Origin: Microvelia longipes
Taxonomy: Eukaryota > Arthropoda > Insecta > Hemiptera > Veliidae
DNA: 64,000 bases
Assembly: GCA_018340805.1 (NCBI GenBank)
Contig: JACMZG010001913.1
Coordinates: 31,952,435-32,016,434, forward strand
Reading direction: 5' to 3'
How positions within the stretch are numbered: position 1 is the first letter of the stretch; every line of letters starts with the position of its first letter. A program made the translations under genes and the position numbers. The notes under the pieces were generated by a model. It searched no databases. It had not been told where the DNA came from and saw nothing but the letters and a program-made list of their open reading frames with translations. This document shows, piece after piece, positions 55,391 to 64,000 of the stretch.

Positions 55391-56089
55391 AATTCCCTAT
55401 TAATTTGATAATATTATACTCGTAACATATTCATTTTGAGTTATTCTTGTCTATAAAACCAAGAAAACTGTCCGATTGGGTCAAAAATCCATGACCTAAT
55501 CGATAATTATCTGGCTTCTTGTCAAAGGTCATAAACTTCAAATTAAATTAATTAAGGTAAAACACCAAGAGCCAATAAACCGCGACAGAATACCGAACAG
55601 TCGTAATACCTCCCAAGGTCTTTATCGAAAGTGATGTCTAGCGTGTTAACACATCGCAGTGGTTTCACTTGTTTCCAAAATTCTAAACAACAACCACGTC
55701 TTTATTAGTTCTTAGTTAATATTCCAGTACATTCGTCCTCTTGCTAATTCACTCTAAAATCTTCCATCGTTCTGTTGTATTGTATGGCGTATTATTTTTA
55801 CGTTAAAAATGACTTATAATCATTAATGTTTTGAAATATTTCCCAGTTTTAAGACACATAGGATGTAGTTTGTAAACAGGCGTCTACGCGGTATTGTTAC
55901 GGATCAAGTACTTTCAAGTTATACGTCGCGTTAGTCATTTTTGTTTGGTTTCGAAAACAAACTGGATCAGAATTTTCGACAATGGAACTGATATTTAGTT
56001 GATCAACCGTTTTAATTAGCCTGTTATACTACATATTATATGATATATTAGAAATTATATTATAAATTATATTATAGTATATTATGTAT
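55391..56089. other. AT-rich non-coding interval
   Basis: About 700 bases with no gene or known repeat recognised. Confidence 0.5.
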
Positions 56090-56936
56090 ATTACTCACAA
56101 TATATTTATGCTAGAGAGTTGAAACTTCATAAAAAATCAAGTTTAGGTGGAATTGTGCAATTCGGAAAATTTGTATAAAACATATTAATATTATGGAGAT
56201 AAAGGTATTAATAATTTTTATGACGTCATTAACCCGCAATAATGACTCAGCAAACATGTTAATTACTTGTAAAACGCTGAAAAAATAGTGGATGGGTTTG
56301 AGATTTAGCACCCCCAGATATGCAGTAAGCATATCGCAAGTCTAGCATAGACATATATCGCAAGCATATATGTAAAACTAACATATGTGCCAAGTTTCAT
56401 CACATTATCAGCATTAAACTAATGCTATAATAATATGCTGATAATAGTTCATCAATTGACTTGTATATTTTTAAAAAAATATAGTTTTTTTATTGTAATT
56501 GATAGACACTGGATACTAATACTATAATATAATATACTATAATATAATACTAATAATATAGAATGGAGACTAATACTAATAATATTATAGTTTTTTTAAA
56601 TTTGAAAACCATCCAATTAAGCTGAAATTTAGTACAAGTGTATACCATTACGTAATAAATAAGCACACTAAGTTTCACTTTAATACGGCTAGAATACGGC
56701 TTTGTTGGATACGGTGATATTTATGGTTTTTGTTGGATCATAAAAGTCATTAACCAGCATTTAGCGAGGTCAATGCCTGGATGGGTGACCGCTGGTAATA
56801 ACACTAACGTAATTACTATGTAATTACGAAGATGTGTTGCAATATAAATTTGGTGAATTGTAAATTCTAAGGACGAGCGAAGTGAGTCCGAGGTAGGAAG
56901 AATCAGCGTAGCGAATCCGATGCGGTGAATTGTTCC
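56090..56936 (+). repeat. DR1 dispersed repeat, copy with 5S-like segment
   Basis: TTTATGCTAGAGAGTTGAAA, TATGACGTCATTAACCCGCA, ACTAACATATGTGCCAAGTT, AATTAAGCTGAAATTTAGTA, the 5S-like segment and then GACGAGCGAAGTGAGTCCGA and CGGTGAATTGTTCCGAGGTA. The leader part is missing and AT-rich insertions expand the middle (56030-56100, 56520-56590). Confidence 0.75.
56735..56800 (+). repeat. 5S-rRNA-like segment in DR1 (copy 4)
   Basis: GGATCATAAAAGTCATTAAC..TTTAGCGAGGTCAATGCCTG and GATGGGTGACCGCTGG keep box C well, while box A has an extra insertion. Confidence 0.7.
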
Positions 56937-57168
56937 GAGGTACCTGAATTGATCCGAATAACTTAGCTACCTGTATTGTTCCTAGGCACCGAGGGACCTG
57001 AATTGGTCCGAATAACTTAGCTACCTGAATTGTTCCTAGGCACCGAGGGACCTGAATTGGTCCGAATAACTTAGCTACCTGAATTGTTCCTAGGCCGAGG
57101 GACCTGAATTGGTCCGAATAACTTAGCTACCTGAATTGTTCCTAGGCACCGAGGGACCTGAATTGTTC
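56937..57168. repeat. 54-bp minisatellite at the end of a DR1 copy
   Basis: About four units of GGACCTGAATTGGTCCGAAT, AACTTAGCTACCTGAATTGT, TCCTAGGCACCGAG, nearly identical; one unit lacks two bases (GGCCGAG). The first unit is more diverged and grades into the DR1 end (TTGTTCCGAGGTACCTGAAT), so the array probably grew from the DR1 terminus. Confidence 0.93.
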
Positions 57169-57764
57169 CAGAGTAATTTTTGTCTTAAGAAATTATCTAA
57201 AAACTATAAGTTAGTTTTGTCACAGCTACATCGTGACATCCATCCGCTGCGTTGATTTCTTCATAAACTTGACAACTGTTGCTTCTATTCAAACCTCGTT
57301 ACTCATGAATACAAGTCACTTTTAACATTATCCTATTTAACGTGACAAAAAAAATATGTCAGACAACTCATTTTCTTTTGATATTTTGATTAATCCGATC
57401 CATAATGTAAACGTTATTCACGCTTCTTTTATATGATTTACTTCAATACAAGCTCACTCTGAACAAGATGCCGGACAATCTTATGCAAACCTGTTAAAGG
57501 AAAAATTCATCAAGGTTTCTCTACTTATTTGTAACCTTTATCAAGTGAAAAATGAGGTAAAAATACTATTGACAATTATTTTTAGTTTATTATTCGCGTT
57601 TCTTCACATTGTTGCTCATGATTTTGGATAAATAGTTGCATGTTAAAAATCAACAAGTTTTAACACGCTCGATTCTGTGTATGTAATTAAAGTATTTGAG
57701 GATTATCATGTATGTACTTGAACGAACGTAAGTGAGTTCTTACATTTCAGAAGATTGGGACGGC
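57169..57764. other. AT-rich non-coding interval
   Basis: About 600 bases with no feature recognised. Confidence 0.5.
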
Positions 57765-58530
57765 GCATTTGTTCGTATGTTTGTGTGTACGTGTCGCGAT
57801 AACTGCCGTAAAAATTGACTGATTTTGATAAAATTTTGTATACATGTAAAACTCACTGTGTGTCAGAGCTGAATAGATTTTAGTAATATTCCGAAAAATA
57901 TTTTCAAAATGGCCGCCAATATGGCGGACTAGATAAAAAAAATTTTTGAGCGAAAAAATCGTGTTGTATATCGTTTTAAAGCTCTTACAGAGTAAAAAAA
58001 TAAAATATATGTTTCATGGTCAACATTTTAATTATTTTTTGAATAATTTAAAAATGGCGGCTAAAATAATGAACTAAAAAAATTTAAATTTAAAGGAATA
58101 ACTCGAGTGATATATCGTTGTAAAGCTCTTGATTAGTAGATCAAAAAATAATATAAAGTAAATTCCGGAAAATTCAACATGGTGGTCATAATTTAATATA
58201 ATAATTATGATGTTTTTACTAATTTTATAAGAATTTACAAGATAACGATCTCAAGATAACGATACTTTTATACAAGTAAAATTGACTATCTGTTAAAGTT
58301 ATATAGTTTTTAGTAAGATTCCGAAAAATATTTTCGAAATGGCGGCAAATATGGCGGACCGAAAAAAATAATTTTGAGCGAAAAAGTCGTTTTGTATATT
58401 TTAATCGATAAACAGCTCTTAAAAAGTAGAGTACGCAATCTAGCGAGCCATTTTTTTACTACTTTTTTACTGTGTATTATTATAAATATACGCAAACTAG
58501 CGAGCGAAGCGAGCCTTTTGTACTACTAAC
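57765..58530. repeat. ATGGCGG-containing degenerate tandem repeat
   Basis: The block TTCCGAAAAATATTTTC then AAAATGGC..AATATGGCGGAC occurs at 57885-57932 and 58318-58362, with a weaker ATGGCGGCTAAAAT copy at about 58050 and ATGGTGG near 58170; each is followed by GAGCGAAAAA..CGTTTTGTATAT and an AAAGCTCTT-like string. It ends in GCGAGCGAAGCGAGCC (58501-58516). Spacing of 130-270 bp; probably part of one larger transposable element. Confidence 0.65.
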
Positions 58531-59204
58531 GAAGTTCTTAAGATGTGCTTTGCTCTAGATCGGGAAACCACAGAAGAACTTTTGTAGAATATGGTTTCTC
58601 TCAGTTTGCGATTTATCAACCAAACCTGTATAGTTTTAGTGTAAACAACCAATGATTAACTTTGTCGGGGTGACTACGTGTCAGTGCTTCAGTACGCAGA
58701 CTTATAAGTAATTGTAATCTTTCTTAACCAATTCGTCTAAAACATTTTTAAGGTGGATACACTGTCATGTGGGTAGAAAATAATGAAACACCCTACATAA
58801 GAAAACAAAGGTGAAACACCTTATTGACTACTAGTTTACCTTAAAATATATTTAAATTGATAAATGAAAAAGCAGGTCATAGCACTTTTGAATTTATTTT
58901 ACCTTGACCCCAAGTAAAAGGTGAATAAATTGTTTATTTATTAAGGTGTATTTATATATTTAAAAAAAAATACCTTTTATTAAATAAATACATATTAAAT
59001 TATTACAAAATAATATACAATATAACAAATGTATATTATAAAATATACATATAATGTAAAAATGTTGAACTTAAAACTAAGCAAATCATTAATTTGGGCT
59101 ACTCCCCACAAGAGAGTGAAAACTCTGATGTATACTCATTACTTTACTTATTAGGCCTATTATTAATTTTCTTTGTTTATTAATAGTACACATTTGGCAC
59201 TTTT
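58531..59204. other. AT-rich non-coding interval
   Basis: About 670 bases with no gene or repeat recognised. Confidence 0.5.
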
Positions 59205-59650
59205 CCTCATTTATACCGTAGGTATATAGGAAAAGTATTGTGTTTGTAATAAAATCCCAAAATTAAAAAAAAAATTAAATTAATAAAATAAAAAAATTCC
59301 TCCCGCCGGGAGGAAACCGAAATTATCCGTTTCAAGTGTTAAAGGCCGTTTAAAGACCTCATGAGTGGTTTTCGCAAAGTTTTCTGTCTGTAAGAGTGTG
59401 TGAGTGTCTGTTATCATCGTAGCTCCTGGTTCATTCATGCTAGAGAGTTGAAATTTTGTACGAAAAATTGTACAAATCAGTCTGTCGCTGTAATTGTGCT
59501 ATTTGGAAAATATTTTTTATGATGTCATTAACCCACAATATTGATTCGAAAAAATCAAAAAACACGAAAAAATGATGTAATCAGATTGAGATTTGGCACG
59601 CATGTTTTTATGTATAAGACTAACATATGTTCCAAGTTTCATCAATAAAA
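59205..59650 (+). repeat. DR1 leader half
   Basis: TTTCCTCATTTATACCGTAG, GGTATATAGGAAAAGTATTG, TTATCCGTTTCAAGTGTTAA, CTGTCTGTAAGAGTGTG, TTCATGCTAGAGAGTTGAAA and ACTAACATATGTTCCAAGTT, in DR1 order. Cut off before the 5S-like part. Confidence 0.75.
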
Positions 59651-60646
59651 ATTTATAAATTAATGTATAAAATACCTTTTTTTGGATCTAAGAACAAATA
59701 CAATAATGAGTAAAGATAAGAATATAAACTAATTCAACCTGTTGAATAATATAGTATCATCTGATTGATTCCTTGTCTATTATAATTACAAAGGCGTTGG
59801 TTACTTTATACGAGTTTATCTAACGATGTAATTGCAGGTTATCCACGCATCATTGTGTCCCATCTTCATAATAGATTTGTTTGATAGACAACTTGTGCGT
59901 TAACTCAGACGCGTAATTCTTGAACTGGATTGAAGGAAGTTGATAAAGTGACGAGATGTACGCTCTGATTACGTTTCGTTATAGTTTTAAAAACTAATTA
60001 TATACGGAATATAAATCTTTATATATGTCACACGAAAATAAGTATTCAGTGTATCAATTTCAATTAATATTATATATTAATTGCATTTCTTAGATTTGAT
60101 TTCTCTGCTTTTATTACGTTTTTAGATTGAGCTGTAATTATTTGTTATTTATTGTGGAAAATAGTTTGTTCCTATTAGAGCAGCACTAAGTCTACTAATC
60201 TAAATAACAGGTGTTGCATAATTGTAATTCTTAAGGTTAATATTTATAAGGAAAGGTATTGATAATCTTCTAGAAAATATATAACACACGCATAAAAAAA
60301 AAAAAAAAAACACTATAGATAGCACATGTACAAATAGGGTAAACATGTTTTTTATGACAAGAATAAAATTGAAGATTTAGGTCTTCCGGTGATGAAGAAT
60401 AAAATTAAATATTACGAATAAGAAATAAAACTAATACGTATACATACAAAGTAGTAGTAAAGAAATCGAAGAACAAAAGTTAAAATAAATAATGAGAATA
60501 AATCGGGTAGTTACCTAGGTACTTTTCCTTACAACTTCCGTCTCGCTTTGCTTATGCTTTGATTATCCAAAGCTAAAGGTAGTGTTATTTTGGTTTCGCT
60601 AAGCTCTGCCTCAGAATAAGAAAGTAACCTAATGTCTTTGGGTATT
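59651..60646. other. AT-rich non-coding interval
   Basis: No gene or known repeat; an A17 run near 60295-60311. Confidence 0.5.
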
Positions 60647-60719
60647 ATTATATATATATATATATATATAAATATATTAATATATATATATATTTATATA
60701 TATATATATATATATATAG
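60647..60719. repeat. (TA)n microsatellite, interrupted
   Basis: About 73 bp with AATATATTAA interruptions. Confidence 0.95.
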
Positions 60720-60799
60720 TATATTTAATATAGTTAAGTTATAAAACTTTCAGTGAATGCTCTGTGATATGATGAATTCCTAAATCGACGTTAAAACGG

Positions 60800-61230
60800 C
60801 TGACTATGATATAAGCTTACAAAAATGGAAAGAAATGGGAGAAACTCAGAAAAAGGACTATGGACAAAGCAATTTTTTCCAACAGTTGAGAGCAGATCAA
60901 AAATTAATATCGCCATAACATACAAACTAACAAAAGCTCTCACTGGCCATGGCTCCAACAAAGCATATCTCTACCGTTTAACATCATTACAGATCCATCA
61001 TGTAGCTGCCGATAGAGTTATCCACAAACATGGCAACATGTTATTTTTGATTGTTCACTTTTTGATGCTAAGAGAAGCTTATTAATATCAAGTCTTGTCA
61101 CAAGAGGAGAATCTTGAGCCCAACAAATTTTCAATGTTGTTAAATTTTTAACATTTTTTTCTAAAATTTATTAATTCTTTAGTTTTGATTTACTAAGTTT
61201 GTAGAATATTTACTTTTATTTTTCGATCTT
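60800..61230 (+). pseudogene. LINE 3' remnant, second family
   Basis: ITYKLTKALTGHGSNKAYLY at about 60911-60970 matches the conserved LTGHG..AYL block after RNase H in Jockey/R1-type LINEs. The zinc motif follows in another frame: DPSCSC at about 60992-61009 and QHVIFDCSLFDAKRSL at about 61035-61082, after an in-frame stop. A TAA near 61165 is the likely end of the old ORF. Inactive 5'-truncated copy; not the same element as at 52500. Confidence 0.72.
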
Positions 61231-62234
61231 TACAACAATATTTTGTTTTCTTATTTCTATCTTATTATTTTAATTTTATTTCTATATCTTATATCTTTTA
61301 TAATAATTTATTCCTTTACTTTATTGTTTAGATTTATTTTATATTATTAAATTTTAATTATTTTTAATTATGTTCTACTAGACTAAACATATAGTCTTGA
61401 AATCGAAATTATTAACCTTATATTTACTTAAATTGCAGCTAAATTCCGTTTTCATTATAAAAAAAAAAATCCTTTTAAGTCATTTATACTTTTAAGTTTT
61501 CAAATAGCAGATAACATAGTAATAATTATTGGGCATATGGAAAATAAACGGCTTTCTAAAACGGGTACGTTTAGATTAGAAAAAAAAAAAATGTTAATTA
61601 AATTGCTTATATCTCGAAATCTATCTTAAAGTTGACCCAAGTTATAAACATAGACATAATCATATAGGATTGTAAACTGTATCATATCTTAGCATTGTAA
61701 AAAAATGAAGGGGATTATAATTTTGTTTTTTGAGCTTTACTGAATATAGATTTTGCCTTCATTTCAATATATTTATTCTTGAATTTTTCATACTGATTGC
61801 GATCTTATATCGGGACCCGGAAAAAGAAATTTTGCAACAATAAAGTAAATGCTACCATCTTATAACGTCTATTTTACACTTAAACGATCCATATGATAGA
61901 CCACTTATAATGTTGTATATTCTCACAATATACTTATGATGTAATATTTTATAATAATCTACTAAGTAATTCTATAACTATCTAAGATTTCTAAACTTAC
62001 TAGATATTATTGATCGAATCTTGAATAATTGCTTATGATTGCCGAAACTAAACTTTATGACTAACTCGATTGGCAAACGCCACAAAAAATGAGTTTATAC
62101 GAACATGAAATTTTGTCAATACAGTAAATAGTAGGTTAATAAAGTAGCATATCATAAGCGCTTCTAAACGTTAAATTAAAAACAATCAGTGGTGAATATC
62201 ATCGATAGAGCTTAATTTGCTAATGGCACAGTTT
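61231..62234. other. AT-rich non-coding interval
   Basis: No gene; long T-rich stretch 61140-61380 is the probable LINE tail and spacer. Confidence 0.5.
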
Positions 62235-62335
62235 TATATTTAACTTCAATTTTGAAGGGTTATTAGTTACCAAAATGACATATATCCACAGAAGCCATTC
62301 TGCATTTGATAAGTAATGATCCTTTTTCACTAAAC
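62235..62335 (+). repeat. dispersed repeat pair, copy B
   Basis: AACTTCAATTTTGAAGGGTT..CACAGAAGCCATTCTGCATT..TGATCCTTTTTCACTAAACT corresponds to 24843-24965. Confidence 0.65.
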
Positions 62336-63129
62336 TCGTAGACATTATATTCCCTAAATTCAGATTTTTTTCTTGTTTATTTCCTATTTCTCTATGTATA
62401 TGAAAAATTTTGAAATTAATAGTGTTGTGTGTAACTCTGGTTATTGTAAAGTTTTTTTTTATTGATTTATCAAATATTCAAAAGATAACAGATTGAATTT
62501 AAACAATAGATCTTGACTTACCTTTAGAGATAGATCTTGACTGATCAAAATGAACTCCATTTGAGTCTAAAATAGTATATAAATTAATATTTATGTATCG
62601 CAATCTCTATGATTGAAATTCGCCAGATAGAGAAAAACATATAAAACAAAGAATTTTCTTGCTGTTACAGCTGTTAAAAACTTCTATTTATTCCTCAAAG
62701 GAATAAATAATAATTTGTTGTGTGATGGATAAAATATTTGCCGAGCAAAGCTCGGGTATCACAGCTTATTTAAAAATAAAATTAAAAGAAAAAGTAAAAA
62801 TATGAATTAAATACAAGAATGCGTTTAAATGTGCTTAGTTGTTATAAAAGAGAAATTATTTTATTATTATCTAATTTTCGCAAATATAGTGCGTGTATTC
62901 GAATATTATTGTATAGGAAGGCAATAGTGAATGAAATGATGGTTGATTACTTAATACAGAAAATATAATAATAGATAGTAAAAGTATTGATGAGATTAAA
63001 AGTTTGTGCTGGACGTAACAATGCTTCTGGTAAGTATTTTTTGTTTTGGGTATTTTTGGAACAAATTACTTATAGCGAAAGAAACTAATGCAGGCGAATC
63101 ATGTAGAATTTAGAAAGAGATAGAGAAAC
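62336..63129. other. AT-rich non-coding interval
   Basis: No gene. GCCGAGCAAAGCTCGGGT (62740-62757) is a short palindrome. Confidence 0.5.
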
Positions 63130-63600
63130 AAGTGAGAACAATTAGTAATCAACGAACGTAGGAAAGGAAATAAAAGGAATAAATGGAAATAAGTAAGAAC
63201 TAAAAGAAACAAATGGGAATAAGTAAGAACTAAAAGGAACAAATAGGAATAAGTAGGAACTAAAAGGAACAAATGGTAATAAGAAGGAACGAAAAGGAAC
63301 AAATAGGAATAAGTAGAAACTAAAAAGAACAAATGGGCATAAGAAGGAACGAAAAGGAACAAATAGGAATAAGAAGGAACTAAAAGAAACCAATAGGAAT
63401 AAGTAGGAACTAAAAGGAAATAATGGGAATATGTAAGAACTAAAAGGAAATAGTAGGAAATATAGAACAAACAGGAATAAGTAGAATTAAAAGGAGCAAG
63501 TAGGAACAAATAAGGTAAAGTAGAAGCTAGAAGAATCATTAAGAATGAATAGGATTAAGTCGAAACTAAAAGGAGTAAGTAATGACAAATAGGAATGATT
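63130..63600. repeat. 30-bp polypurine minisatellite
   Basis: About 14 units of AACTAAAAGGAACAAATGGG then AATAAGTAGG with drift; one strand is almost all purine. The long minus-strand frames (63099-63539 and 63142-63393) are 10-residue Phe/Leu/Ser/Tyr repeats caused by the unit length and are not genes. Confidence 0.93.
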
Positions 63601-64000
63601 AAAGGAACTAATAGGGACATTAGAAATAGATAGAGCTGATATGAGCATATAAGAAGAAAAAATAGTGTTATAATATTAGAGGCCTGTTTTCATAAAATTT
63701 TCGACTTAAAACATTTAGCTATTACATACCAAATTTCAATAGTAATAATATTCAATTATCCATTTTTTTGAAGGTCGACTACAAGTATAAGTCATTTCCC
63801 TCCTATGTATGGGAGAAAATGCAGTGAGTATTTAGAAATAGTTCGAAATGGTATGAATATACTAATGTACAAATTTCAATAAACATACACAACTCCTATC
63901 TACCTAAAGTTTCCTTCAGTTATTTTGTAATTCATTTATTTAAATTTTTCTTAGTTATTAAGTACCGTTACCATCTTAGCCTGGTAATATTTTCTTTAAT
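63601..64000. other. AT-rich spacer to the window end
   Basis: No feature recognised. Confidence 0.5.

Noticed and set aside
63099..63539. 146-codon minus-strand frame rich in Phe, Leu, Ser and Tyr
   Set aside because: Produced by a 30-bp minisatellite with no stop in one frame; 10-residue periodicity equals the DNA unit.

Overview
This is an AT-rich, eukaryotic (metazoan) window. The probable source is an insect: it carries a BEL/Pao LTR retrotransposon, Jockey/R1-like LINE tails, hAT and Tc1/mariner-like miniature elements, tRNA- and 5S-rRNA-derived short repeats, ten long (TA)n microsatellites and one intron-containing RNF146/Iduna-type gene. I cannot name the species. Nothing bacterial is present: no operons and no CRISPR. 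I saw no intact tRNA or rRNA gene. One assembly gap of 912 N lies at 4865-5776.

Layout. 1-4864: AT-rich non-coding DNA with a 1.4-kb hAT transposon relic (1516-2913). 5777-7550: two head-to-head copies of a dispersed repeat family (called DR1 here) that contains a 5S-rRNA-like promoter segment; one copy holds a 290-bp palindrome. 8940-12375: duplicated short repeats, then a three-layer nest (hAT MITE at the tip of a Tc1-like MITE, inside a larger foldback). 13014-20836: a TIR-type repeat, then a complete-length BEL/Pao element (13648-20810) with 305-bp LTRs that look identical, a CCCGC target duplication, a tRNA-Tyr-like primer site and several frame breaks; it sits inside the TIR of a small MITE. 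20837-22750: small TIR elements, including a 37-bp hAT-like insertion. 22755-26985: a 4.2-kb foldback with about 1.4-kb arms. 27382-31460: the only well supported cellular gene, a four-exon RING+WWE ubiquitin ligase. 32043-35755: a DR1 copy, hairpins, and a 51-bp minisatellite split by a MITE. 36442-39031: microsatellite, tRNA-derived SINE copies, a palindrome with a duplicated arm. 40104-40254: a possible first coding exon of an unknown gene. 40311-51543: microsatellites, DR1 fragments, a 563-bp hAT MITE and other hairpins. 52500-61240: two LINE tails, a CTCCC/GGGAG-rich block, another DR1 copy ending in a 54-bp minisatellite, and a repeat rich in ATGGCGG. 63130-63600: a polypurine 30-bp minisatellite.

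The RNF146-like protein is predicted to ubiquitinate poly-ADP-ribosylated proteins: the RING recruits an E2 and the WWE domain reads iso-ADP-ribose. It has a ~320-residue disordered N-terminus and almost no tail after the WWE domain. The rest of the window is mainly a record of transposon activity in which target duplications, nesting and paralogous empty sites allow the order of several insertions to be read. All alignments were done by eye; identities are approximate unless stated.
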